Positions 19,256 to 27,033 of a stretch of 64,000 nt of DNA are shown here, in pieces; the stretch's first letter is position 1, and the number at the start of each line of letters is the position of its first letter. A program made the translations under genes and the position numbers. This DNA comes from 66-474 sp036759545 (GTDB lineage: Bacteria > Pseudomonadota > Gammaproteobacteria > Xanthomonadales > Rhodanobacteraceae). Under the pieces are notes generated by a model. It did not search any database. It was not told where the DNA came from and saw only the letters and a program-made list of their open reading frames with translations. Where the stretch lies: the NCBI GenBank assembly GCA_036759545.1, contig DAIOUL010000003.1:1-64000 (forward strand). Direction: 5' to 3'.

Positions 19256-19941
19256 CCGGCGGCGTCGAAACGATCCTTACCGACATCGAAGGCACCACCA
19301 GCTCCATCGCCTTCGTCAAGGACGTGCTGTTCCCCTACTCGCGCGAGCGGCTGCCCTCGTTCATCGAAATGCACGCCGATGAAACTGAAGTTCAGCGCTG
19401 CCTGCGCGACACCGCGCGCGATGCGGGCGTGGTTGAGAACGATCGCCGAGCCCTCGTGCACACGCTGCTGCGCTGGATCGACGAAGACCGCAAAGCCACG
19501 CCGCTGAAGATGCTGCAGGGCATGATCTGGCGGGATGGCTACGAGCGCGGCGCCTATAGCGCGCACTTGTATCCGGAAGTCGCGGCGAAGTTGCGCGAAT
19601 GGAAGGCTGCCGGCTTGCGGCTTTATGTCTATTCGTCAGGCTCGGTGCAAGCGCAGAAACTGTTTTTCGGTCATTCGGAAGCCGGCGATCTGACGCCGTT
19701 GTTCGATGGTTTCTTCGATACCGAAATCGGCGGCAAGCGCGAACGCGGTTCCTACCTGCGCATCGCGCAGGCGATCGGCACACGACCGAATCGCATCCTG
19801 TTCCTGTCCGATATCGAAGCCGAACTGGATGCCGCGCGCGGTGCGGGCATGCGCACCACCCAGGTTTGCCGTCCGCCCGAACACTGCCGCCTCGATGCCA
19901 AGCATCCGTGCGTGAGCGACTTCAACGCGATCGGTATATAA
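19252..19941 (+). CDS. mtnC: 2,3-diketo-5-methylthiopentyl-1-phosphate enolase/phosphatase
   Basis: This 229-residue HAD-superfamily enzyme (E1) enolises and dephosphorylates the diketo intermediate to acireductone, the substrate of mtnD. HAD motif I is LTDIEGTTSS with the nucleophilic Asp near residue 10, motif II is VYSSGSV, and motif III/IV are GGKRERGSY and FLSDIEAEL. The start is GTG, overlapping the preceding stop codon. The stop TAA overlaps the first base of the 268-bp repeat. Confidence 0.92.
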   Translation: MTGGVETILTDIEGTTSSIAFVKDVLFPYSRERLPSFIEMHADETEVQRCLRDTARDAGVVENDRRALVHTLLRWIDEDRKATPLKMLQGMIWRDGYERGAYSAHLYPEVAAKLREWKAAGLRLYVYSSGSVQAQKLFFGHSEAGDLTPLFDGFFDTEIGGKRERGSYLRIAQAIGTRPNRILFLSDIEAELDAARGAGMRTTQVCRPPEHCRLDAKHPCVSDFNAIGI

Positions 19942-20208
19942 GGTCTGTTCACGACCGGCCAGATAGCCGCGCCGTCGGCCCTTTGTCTGCAGGGCAAGGA
20001 AGAACGAGGAAGGTGTATGTCGATACATCGACGAGCGATGACGCAGCCATGCGGGCAAAGGACCACGGCCCTTCGGGTTGCTCCGCAGCGGCCGCCATAC
20101 TGCGTTGCGCGCCTTGACCATAGAGCGAGCTATGGCGCTGCGGCGCACGCCTTGTCTGACGACCGCTGCGGAACAACGCGGCTCATTTGGCCGGCCGTGA
20201 GCAGACCT
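19941..20208. repeat. 268-bp palindromic repeat with 24-bp terminal inverted repeats
   Basis: The ends 19941-19964 and 20185-20208 are inverted repeats with about four mismatches in 24. The interior is also palindromic: CCATAG-AGCGAG-CTATGG, and outside it a stem formed by a TTGCTCCGCAGCGG segment with CCGCTGCGGAACAA. It fills nearly the whole gap between mtnC and the next gene, from the mtnC stop codon to two bases before an ATG. It has no coding capacity and looks like a MITE- or REP-like non-autonomous element; similar sequences seem common in Xanthomonadales, though this is from memory. Confidence 0.75.
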
Positions 20209-20210
20209 CA

Positions 20211-21248
20211 ATGCGTACCGCGCTGATCGCCCTGCTCGCATTCGTGCTCGGCATCGGCGCGACGGCCGCTTTTTACGCCAGCCGCCACGGTCCGCAAGCG
20301 CGCACCGCAAACCACGCAGCCGCTCCACAGAAGCCTGCCGCCTCGATTGCTACTCTCGATCGCAAGCCGTTGCTCGATACAGAATCTCCGCCTTCATCGC
20401 TGCCGGAAGACGGATGGCCGAAGAATGCGCCGACTCCCGAACAGGTGCTTTATGCGCAGCCAGATCTGCTGGACAAGGCTATCGCGCAACTGGAGCCGCG
20501 CGCGCCGGGCAAGGTGAATCTGTACGCGGTCGCGTTCGCGGGCGACGGCAGCGAAAACGTGTTCCGCAACGAGGCCGAATATTTCCAGCGGCTCTTCTCG
20601 AAGCGCTTCGACGCCGCCGGTCACGTGATCGTGCTCGAAAACAATCCGGCCTCGCTGACCATGCGCCCGCTGGCCGACTGGAGCAATCTGGAGTCGGCGC
20701 TGGATGCAATCGCAAAGAAGATGGACCCGTCGCAGGACGTCCTGCTGCTGTATCTGACCACCCACGGCAGCGAAGATCACACGCTGCTGGTCGACATGGA
20801 TCCGCTGCCGCTGGATCAGATCGGCGCGAGCGACTTGCCGAACATCCTGGCCGAGCACCCGTTCAAGTACAAAGTGGTTGTCGTCAACGCCTGCTATTCC
20901 GGCGGCTTCATTCCGCCACTGCGGGACAGCGGCACGATGGTGATTACGGCCGCGCGCAGCGACCGCTCCTCGTTCGGCTGCGGCGAGCAGTCCCAGCTCA
21001 CCTGGTTCGGACATGCCTTTCTGGTGGATGCGCTGAATCGCGACGTAGATTTTTCGCAGGCGTTCAAGGACGCACGCGCCGAAGTGGCGCAATGGGAAAA
21101 GCGCGACCGCTACACACCTTCCGAACCGCAGATGTCCGCCGGTTCCGCGATCACTGCGCAACTCGCCAGGTGGCGAAGCGGCTTCACACCCGGCCCTCCC
21201 GTCCCCTTCGCATCGGCAAGGCCGGTCGCCACCGGCTCTTCGCATTGA
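20211..21248 (+). CDS. C13 (legumain-like) family peptidase
   Basis: This 345-residue membrane-anchored or secreted protein has an N-terminal hydrophobic segment (residues 3-22), a proline-rich linker, and a caspase-like fold catalytic domain. The catalytic dyad is His185 in TTHGSEDH and Cys228 in VVNACYSGGF, the C13/caspase-hemoglobinase layout. Substrate is unknown; bacterial members are uncharacterised mostly. Its ATG begins two bases after the 268-bp repeat, so promoter and leader must lie in the repeat or come from mtnC read-through. Confidence 0.85.
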   Translation: MRTALIALLAFVLGIGATAAFYASRHGPQARTANHAAAPQKPAASIATLDRKPLLDTESPPSSLPEDGWPKNAPTPEQVLYAQPDLLDKAIAQLEPRAPGKVNLYAVAFAGDGSENVFRNEAEYFQRLFSKRFDAAGHVIVLENNPASLTMRPLADWSNLESALDAIAKKMDPSQDVLLLYLTTHGSEDHTLLVDMDPLPLDQIGASDLPNILAEHPFKYKVVVVNACYSGGFIPPLRDSGTMVITAARSDRSSFGCGEQSQLTWFGHAFLVDALNRDVDFSQAFKDARAEVAQWEKRDRYTPSEPQMSAGSAITAQLARWRSGFTPGPPVPFASARPVATGSSH

Positions 21249-21253
21249 TCGAA

Positions 21254-22156
21254 ATGCAGCCCGAGCCGACGCTGGTCATCCTTGCTGCCGGAATCGGCCG
21301 CCGCTATGGCGAAGAGAAGCAGATCGCGGAGGTGGGTCCGGCTGGCGAATGGCTGCTGGAGTACGCCATCCACGATGCGTTGGCCGCCGGCTTCACGCGC
21401 GTGCTGATGGTGATTCGCGCACCGCTGCGTGAAACCTTGCAGGAAACACTGGTGCCGTACCTGCGCGGCCGCTGCGAATTGCACCTGGTCGAGCAAACGA
21501 TCGACAAGATTCCGGCGGGTTGCCGCGTCCCGGAACGCAGCAAACCGCTGGGCACCGGCCATGCATTGTGGTGCTGCAAGGATGTGTTGCATGGACCTTT
21601 CGCCGTGATCAACGCCGATGACTACTATGGACAGGACGCATTCGGTCTGCTGGCCCGGCACTTTCGCAGCGACTCCGGTCCGGCAATGGTCGGTTACCGG
21701 CTGGGGAAAACGCTGTCGCCGCACGGCGCCGTCAACCGTGGCGTATGCAGGATCGGCCAGGACGGCCATTTGCAAAGCGTGGAAGAATTCGTGGACATCC
21801 GCCGTCGCGACGGTACGCTCCGCGGCTGCTCGCCGGCGGGAGCCGACACGCTCCTCGATCCGGATGCCATCGTTTCCCTGAATTGCTGGGGTTTGTTGCC
21901 GGATTTGATGCCGGATCTGGAAGCCGGATTGATCGAATTCCTGCGATGCGCACTAGACGACGACGAATACTTCCTGCCGCACGCGATCGATCGTCACCTC
22001 GCGCGCAGCGGACAGCGGCTCGCGGTACTGAGAGGCGAAGACGAATGGCTGGGGCTCACCTACCGGGAGGATCTGGCGCGTGTCGCATCGCGGTTCGCCC
22101 AGATGCATGCTGCCGGTTTGTATCCGAGCCCGCTCTGGAAATCCCATGGACGATAG
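21254..22156 (+). CDS. Sugar-phosphate nucleotidyltransferase-like protein
   Basis: This 300-residue NTP-transferase has the N-terminal nucleotide-binding LAAGIGRRYGEEKQ and a metal-binding VINADDYYGQDAF. It likely activates a sugar-1-phosphate with an NTP. The next gene, overlapping by 11 bases, encodes an aminoglycoside-phosphotransferase-fold kinase, so the two probably phosphorylate and activate one sugar. It is about 80 residues longer than MurU, and the exact sugar is unknown. Confidence 0.83.
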   Translation: MQPEPTLVILAAGIGRRYGEEKQIAEVGPAGEWLLEYAIHDALAAGFTRVLMVIRAPLRETLQETLVPYLRGRCELHLVEQTIDKIPAGCRVPERSKPLGTGHALWCCKDVLHGPFAVINADDYYGQDAFGLLARHFRSDSGPAMVGYRLGKTLSPHGAVNRGVCRIGQDGHLQSVEEFVDIRRRDGTLRGCSPAGADTLLDPDAIVSLNCWGLLPDLMPDLEAGLIEFLRCALDDDEYFLPHAIDRHLARSGQRLAVLRGEDEWLGLTYREDLARVASRFAQMHAAGLYPSPLWKSHGR

Positions 22157-23231
22157 CTGCGATCTGCCGTCTCCTGTCCGCAACGCACTCGCGGCAGCGT
22201 GGGGCTTCAGTCCGCGCGCGCGGTTTTCGCCGCTGGGCAACGGCCTGATCAATCGCACACTGCTGGTGTGCGACGACGATGGCCGGCAGCGCGTGCTGCA
22301 ATGCCTCAACACACACGTGTTCCGCGATCCGGGCCTGGTGATGCGGAATTGCCACGCAGTCACCGCGCATCTCGGCCGCGAGCGCGCGGCGGGCCGCTAC
22401 GATTACTCGGTACTGGAATTGATTCCCACCCTCGCGGGCGAACCCGCCGCGGCGCTCACCGATGGAAGCTGGTGGCGAATGTACGGCCACGTGCCCGACA
22501 CGTGTACCTTCGACATCGCCGAAGGCACCGCGATGACCCGCGAGGCCGGACGCGCCTTCGGCGCATTCGCCGCGGCGCTCGCGGAACTGCCTGCCAGCGA
22601 AGTCGGCGAGGTGATTCCGAAATTCCACGATCCGGTTTCGCGCTTCGAGGCGTTCCGAGCCGCGCTGCAAGCGGATCGTGCCGGCCGCGTCTCGCAATGC
22701 CGGGAAGAATGCCAAGCCGCCGCGCGTTTCGCGCAATTGCTTCCGCATTGGCAGACACTGCTGCAACGCGGCTTGCCGCTGCGCATCACCCACAACGACT
22801 GCAAATTGAACAACCTGCTGTTCGACGATCGGGGCAACGCGGTGTGCGTGGTGGATCTGGACACCGTGATGCCCGGCTCGCTGCTGTTCGACTTCGGCGA
22901 CATGGCGCGCACCATGCTGAGTCCGGTGCCGGAGGATTCGACCGAACTCGCGCGCGTATGCGTGCGGCACGACTATTTCGAAGCGCTGGCGGGCGGCTAT
23001 GTCGAAGGCTGCGGCGCTTTGCTGACGGCGATGGAACGCGACAACCTGCTATTCGGCGCGCGCCTGATCACCGGCGTGATCGGGTTGCGCTTCCTCACCG
23101 ATCATCTGGACGGCGACCGCTACTTCCGCATCACGCATCCGGACCACAATCTCGAACGTGCGCGCAACCAGTTGGCGCTGTTTGCCGCATTGGGCGACGA
23201 CGCAGCAGCGCTGCAGGCGCTGATCCCCTAG
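22146..23231 (+). CDS. Phosphotransferase, N-acetylhexosamine 1-kinase-like
   Basis: This 361-residue kinase of the APH fold has the catalytic loop ITHNDCKLNNLLFD (about residues 214-227) and the metal-binding VVDLDTVMPGSLLFDFGD. This pattern is closest to NahK-type anomeric kinases, which make N-acetylhexosamine 1-phosphate. Together with the upstream nucleotidyltransferase it suggests salvage of a free sugar to a nucleotide sugar. It starts inside the end of the upstream gene (11-base overlap). Confidence 0.8.
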   Translation: MDDSCDLPSPVRNALAAAWGFSPRARFSPLGNGLINRTLLVCDDDGRQRVLQCLNTHVFRDPGLVMRNCHAVTAHLGRERAAGRYDYSVLELIPTLAGEPAAALTDGSWWRMYGHVPDTCTFDIAEGTAMTREAGRAFGAFAAALAELPASEVGEVIPKFHDPVSRFEAFRAALQADRAGRVSQCREECQAAARFAQLLPHWQTLLQRGLPLRITHNDCKLNNLLFDDRGNAVCVVDLDTVMPGSLLFDFGDMARTMLSPVPEDSTELARVCVRHDYFEALAGGYVEGCGALLTAMERDNLLFGARLITGVIGLRFLTDHLDGDRYFRITHPDHNLERARNQLALFAALGDDAAALQALIP

Positions 23232-23241
23232 CGAAGGCCAA

Positions 23242-25128
23242 TCAATTCAACCGGCGCTCCCGGACCAGCTTGCAAATGGAGGCGATATCGCCGTCCATCG
23301 CGCGGTCACGGTGCATGAACGCGATCGTTTCGCGGATGCGCGCGTGCGCGTTGCGCACCGCGGCTCCGGCATGAAAATCGCGAGCATCGGTCAGTTGCGA
23401 CGTCAACTTTTGTACCTCTTGCTGGAACTGCGCGTATGCACGCGAATCCTCGCGCGGCGCATTGCCGATCTTCTGCGCCAGCGCACGCCAGTCTCCGCGC
23501 GCGGCCAGCCGACGTGCGGCGTTCAACATCTCCTGCCGGTAATCCAGCGCTTGCGCGGCGGTGTACAGCTCCAGCGCCAGCACGTCGGAGAGATCGTCGG
23601 TCATCGCCAGCACGTGGCGCGCCTCGTTGGCGCCCATGGAAACGTGGTCTTCCGCGTTGGCCGATGTCGGAATCGAATACACCGACGCCGGATGCGCGCG
23701 CGTGGCCAGATCGTTGACCAGCGCGGCGGCGGTGTATTGCACGATCATGAAACCGGAATCGGTGCCGTCCTCGTTACCGGTAAGAAATGGCGGCAACCCA
23801 TCGCTGGTCGCGGCATCCACCAGCTTGTTCAAGCGCCGCTCGGAAATCGCGGCCAACACCGGGATCGCCGCCTTGACGTAGCTCATCGCCAGCGCCAGCG
23901 GCATGCCGTGGAAATGTCCCGCCGAAATCACCTGCTCTTCGATATGTGCAGCGCCGTCGTTGTCCGGAAAGATCAGCGGATTGTCGGTCACCGCGTTCAA
24001 CTCGATTTCGATCACGCGCGCTGCCTGCATCCACGCGTCGCGCACCGCGCCGTGCACCTGCGGCATGCACCGCAGACAGTACGCATCCTGCGGCTGGTGC
24101 TTCTTGCCGCCCTTGAACGGCAGGAAACGCTGGTAAAACGCCTCGCGGCCATGGCGCTGGCCGGGCGGCACCCACTCCCACGCGATATCGAAGCAGAGCG
24201 CCTGGTCGTCCGGATCGTTCCAGCTCTGCGCGGTCCAGGTCTTGAAGCGCGGCACCAGGTGATACGGAATGTCGATCAGGGTCGAGCCGCGCAGCAGTTC
24301 GCGCACGTGCGCCGCCGCATCGATCTGTCCCGGATGCGGACGCAGCGCGTGCACTTCCGGACGCAACGCCCCGCTGCGGCCGGCAAACGCATCCAGCGTC
24401 ATCGCTGCGGCAAGATCGGCGGTGTCGAGCAGATATTCGAGATTGTCCAGCGCCAGCACCGCACTGGCGAGCATCTGCGTGGTGCCGTTGTTCAGCGCCA
24501 AGCCTTCCTTGTACGAAAGCGTGATCGGTTGCAGTCCCGCACGCCGCAATGCTTCCGCGCCGGGCATGCGCTCGCTTTCGAAAAACGCTTCGCCCCCGCC
24601 CAGCAGCACGATCGCCAGATGCGACAACGGCGCCAAATCCCCGCTGGCACCCACCGAACCTTTCGCCGGAATCACCGGCACCACGCCGCGATTGAGCAAT
24701 TCGGCGAGCGCCTGCAGCGTCTCGACGCGGATGCCCGAATGCCCGCGCATCAACGTATTAATACGGATCGCCAGCATGGCGCGTATCACGTCCGCGGCCA
24801 GCGGCTCGCCCACGCAAACGGCGTGCGTCACGATCAGGTTGCGCTGCAACTCTTCCGGCAAGGTGTCTTGCCGCGGCTCCGGGTTGCCATCCGGCAACTC
24901 GTCGCGGGCGCGATGCGCACCCAGCAATTTGTCGGCATTGCTGCCGAAACCCGTGGTGACGCCATAGATCGGCTCGCCGCCGTGTACCTTTTCCTTCAGG
25001 AAATCCGCGGCGCGGCTCACCCGCTTCAGTTGTGTTGCATCCAGCTCGACCTGCGCGCCGGCACGCGCGATCGCGACGACCTGCGCGCGGGTGAGATGCG
25101 AGCCGTCGAGTACGATGCGTTCGCTCAT
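23242..25128 (-). CDS. Histidine ammonia-lyase family protein (long form)
   Basis: This 628-residue MIO-type ammonia-lyase is probably a histidine ammonia-lyase (histidine to urocanate). It has the MIO tripeptide Ala161-Ser162-Gly163 in GSVGASGDLAPLSHL, the catalytic Tyr in IYGVTTGFG, and Thr101-His102 where HutH has Ser-His, favouring histidine over tyrosine or phenylalanine. It is over 100 residues longer than HutH (about 510): roughly 50 extra residues lie between LLRGS and QDAYCLRCMPQVHG (residues 283-346), plus a smaller insert near residue 80. No hutU, hutI or hutG is nearby. The start overlaps the hisS stop (ATGA). Confidence 0.85.
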   Translation of the reverse strand: MSERIVLDGSHLTRAQVVAIARAGAQVELDATQLKRVSRAADFLKEKVHGGEPIYGVTTGFGSNADKLLGAHRARDELPDGNPEPRQDTLPEELQRNLIVTHAVCVGEPLAADVIRAMLAIRINTLMRGHSGIRVETLQALAELLNRGVVPVIPAKGSVGASGDLAPLSHLAIVLLGGGEAFFESERMPGAEALRRAGLQPITLSYKEGLALNNGTTQMLASAVLALDNLEYLLDTADLAAAMTLDAFAGRSGALRPEVHALRPHPGQIDAAAHVRELLRGSTLIDIPYHLVPRFKTWTAQSWNDPDDQALCFDIAWEWVPPGQRHGREAFYQRFLPFKGGKKHQPQDAYCLRCMPQVHGAVRDAWMQAARVIEIELNAVTDNPLIFPDNDGAAHIEEQVISAGHFHGMPLALAMSYVKAAIPVLAAISERRLNKLVDAATSDGLPPFLTGNEDGTDSGFMIVQYTAAALVNDLATRAHPASVYSIPTSANAEDHVSMGANEARHVLAMTDDLSDVLALELYTAAQALDYRQEMLNAARRLAARGDWRALAQKIGNAPREDSRAYAQFQQEVQKLTSQLTDARDFHAGAAVRNAHARIRETIAFMHRDRAMDGDIASICKLVRERRLN

Positions 25129-26495
25129 ACGTGCGCTCCCACCTGGAACGCATGCCGCAATCGCGAAACCAATTCGACCCGCCCGACTTCGAACTGCTCG
25201 CCGCTGCGCAAATCCTTGACCGCGACCACCGCGCGGGCGGCTTCCTCGTCGCCCAGCATCAGCGCGAAATGCGCGCCGATGCGATCCGCATATTTCAGTT
25301 GCCTGCCGAGCTTGCCCGGCTCGAGCGCCAGTTCGGTGGCGATGCCCGCGCCGCGCAGTTCCTGCGCGATCGTCAGACATTCCGGCCAGCGCGCTTCATC
25401 GATTTGCGTCACCAGCACCTGCACGCCGCCATTCGTTTCCCGCAGCAGACCGGCTTCGCGCAATTGCCAGAACAAGCGCGTCAGCCCGATCGAGATGCCC
25501 ACGCCCGGCAGTTTCGACTTGGTGTACTGCCCGGCTAGATTGTCATAGCGGCCGCCGGAACAGATGGAACCGATCTGCGGATGATCGTTCAAGGTCGTCT
25601 CGTACACGGTGCCGGTGTAGTAATCCAGTCCGCGCGCGATCGAGAGATTCAGCGCGAACGTCGATTCCGGCACGCCGAATGCGGCGACGGTATCCAGCAC
25701 TTCACGCAATTCGGCGCGGCCCTGCTCGAAGGTTTCGCTGCCCGCGCCCAGCGCGTCGAGTTCCGCATGCGCGTTGCTGAGCGAAGCAGAACGGATCTTC
25801 ACGAAGTCCAGCAGCCGTTGCGCGACCGCGCGCGAAAGGCCGAAAGCCTCGCCGGTCAACACGGCATGCACGTGCTCCGCGCCGCGCCTGTCCAGCTTGT
25901 CCACCTCGCGCAGCACACGCGTCTGCGTCTCGGAGTCGGAGATCCCGACGCCTTCGAGAAACCCACGCATCAGTTTGCGGTTGTTGATCTGGATGGTGAA
26001 CGCGCCGATGTCCAGCGTGGCGAACACCGCGTGGATCACCGCCGGAATTTCAGCATCGAAGCGGATCGGCAATGTGTCCTTGCCGATCACGTCGATGTCG
26101 CATTGATAGAACTCACGGAAACGGCCGCGCTGCGCGCGCTCGCCGCGATAGACGCGCTGCATCTGGTAGCGGCGGAACGGGAACGCGAGTTCGTGCTCGT
26201 GTTCCGCCACGTAGCGCGCCAGCGGCACGGTCAAATCGAAGCGCAGCGCCAGCTCCGGCTTTTCGTTCTGTTCCAGCGCACCGGTGGATTGCACGAAATA
26301 CACTTGCCGCTCGGTTTCGCCGCCGGTCTTCGTCAGCAGCACATCGGAAAACTCGATCGCCGGCGTCTCGACCGGCAGAAAGCCGTAGAGTTCGAAGCCA
26401 CGGCGGATACCGTCCAGCATCGACTGGAACGCGATCTGCTCGCGCGGCAGCAGCTCGAGCACACCCGGCATGGTGCGCGGCGGGGTCAGCGGCAT
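25125..26495 (-). CDS. hisS: Histidyl-tRNA synthetase
   Basis: This 456-residue class II synthetase attaches histidine to tRNA-His. It has motif 2 (FREFYQCDIDVIG), the histidine-A motif region LNLSIARGLDYYTGTVYE, motif 3 GVGISIGLTRLF, and a C-terminal anticodon-binding domain. The start MPLTPPRTM was chosen over an upstream in-frame codon. It overlaps the ammonia-lyase gene by four bases, so the enzymes that load and destroy histidine are made from one transcript. Confidence 0.93.
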   Translation of the reverse strand: MPLTPPRTMPGVLELLPREQIAFQSMLDGIRRGFELYGFLPVETPAIEFSDVLLTKTGGETERQVYFVQSTGALEQNEKPELALRFDLTVPLARYVAEHEHELAFPFRRYQMQRVYRGERAQRGRFREFYQCDIDVIGKDTLPIRFDAEIPAVIHAVFATLDIGAFTIQINNRKLMRGFLEGVGISDSETQTRVLREVDKLDRRGAEHVHAVLTGEAFGLSRAVAQRLLDFVKIRSASLSNAHAELDALGAGSETFEQGRAELREVLDTVAAFGVPESTFALNLSIARGLDYYTGTVYETTLNDHPQIGSICSGGRYDNLAGQYTKSKLPGVGISIGLTRLFWQLREAGLLRETNGGVQVLVTQIDEARWPECLTIAQELRGAGIATELALEPGKLGRQLKYADRIGAHFALMLGDEEAARAVVAVKDLRSGEQFEVGRVELVSRLRHAFQVGAHV

Positions 26496-26562
26496 GGATT
26501 CCTCGTGCGTTACAAGCAAAGCGCGAAGATTAGCAGAGCCGCGCCGTGGGCCGCTTCGCGGC

Positions 26563-26592
26563 TTGCGCGCTGCACCGCCGCATCGCTAGAAT
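26563..26592 (+). promoter_or_regulatory. Predicted promoter of tRNA-Pro
   Basis: TTGCGC (26563-26568), 18-base spacer, TAGAAT (26587-26592). Transcription would start about six bases before the mature tRNA at 26604. Confidence 0.55.
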
Positions 26593-26603
26593 TCGCGGTT
26601 CAT

Positions 26604-26680
26604 CGGGGTGTAGCTCAGCCTGGTAGAGCGCTACGTTCGGGACGTAGAAGTCGCAGGTTCAAATCCTGTCTCCCCGACCA
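26604..26680 (+). tRNA. tRNA-Pro (anticodon CGG)
   Basis: A 77-nt cloverleaf: acceptor stem CGGGG/CCCCG, anticodon stem CTACG/CGTAG around loop TTCGGGA (anticodon CGG), T-arm GGTTCAAATCC, and an encoded CCA end. Its 3' part (26632-26680) is duplicated at 37400-37448, so this gene is the integration site of the downstream element. After insertion the 3' half is supplied by the element and restores a complete tRNA. Confidence 0.95.
26632..26680 (+). other. attL
   Basis: The left copy of the 49-bp integration core, from the 3' side of the anticodon stem to the CCA end of tRNA-Pro. Confidence 0.88.
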
Positions 26681-26696
26681 TTAAATCAAGCACTTG

Positions 26697-26723
26697 GGCC
26701 GCACATCGTTGCGGCCTTTTTTT
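26697..26723 (+). terminator. Terminator after tRNA-Pro
   Basis: Stem GGCCGCA/TGCGGCC (26697-26703 with 26710-26716) followed by seven T. It lies inside the element, so the element brings a replacement terminator for the tRNA; the host copy is at 37464. Confidence 0.88.
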
Positions 26724-26724
26724 G

Positions 26725-26744
26725 ATAAGCGCAGGGTAAGCGCA
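26725..26744. other. Putative integrase arm sites, left end
   Basis: Two direct copies of a 9-mer: ATAAGCGCA (26725-26733) and GTAAGCGCA (26736-26744), 11 bases apart. The same word occurs three times at 37273-37306 near the other end, in the same orientation. Pairs of arm-type sites at both ends are expected for a lambda-type integrase. Confidence 0.65.
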
Positions 26745-26751
26745 ATCCGCA

Positions 26752-27024
26752 CTACTGCCCGTGCGCGCCGCGCACTCTTGCCAGCACCTTGTCCGCGAAG
26801 TGTTCGATGAGTTCCACGCCATCATGCACAAGGCGCGTTGCATCCACATCGCCGATGTCGGGATTGCCGGGGAGCGACACGCGATGACACTTTTCCTTGA
26901 ACTCCGCGATCCACTTTTCGGCTGACTCCAGCGGCATGAAATTCAACATCGTTGCCGTGATCGCCTCCAGCGCGTATTCGTGCGCCATTAGCCGAAAGTA
27001 CGCTTGCCTTTGCTGCTCGTCCAT
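26752..27024 (-). CDS. Small phage-element protein of unknown function
   Basis: A 90-residue acidic, mostly helical protein (MDEQQRQAYFRLMAHEYALE) with no recognised domain. It is the last gene of the minus-strand array, 9 bases after the tape-measure gene, and has a TAGGAG Shine-Dalgarno sequence. Genes in this position in phages often encode small tail components or chaperones, but nothing in the sequence confirms that. Confidence 0.65.
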   Translation of the reverse strand: MDEQQRQAYFRLMAHEYALEAITATMLNFMPLESAEKWIAEFKEKCHRVSLPGNPDIGDVDATRLVHDGVELIEHFADKVLARVRGAHGQ

Positions 27025-27033
27025 TCATCACTC

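Noticed and set aside
21254..23231. AmgK/MurU cell-wall recycling pair
   Set aside because: Protein lengths (300 and 361) and the kinase motif HNDCKLNNLLF fit NahK-like enzymes better; kept only as an alternative.
23242..25128. Tyrosine or phenylalanine ammonia-lyase
   Set aside because: The selectivity pair is Thr-His in a HutH-like context (NLIVTHAVCVG) rather than His-Leu or Phe-Leu, although the insert leaves some doubt.
23311..25548. Very long plus-strand open frame (745 codons) opposite the ammonia-lyase and hisS genes
   Set aside because: It is a high-GC shadow of two well-supported genes, its translation is Arg/His-rich and matches no family.
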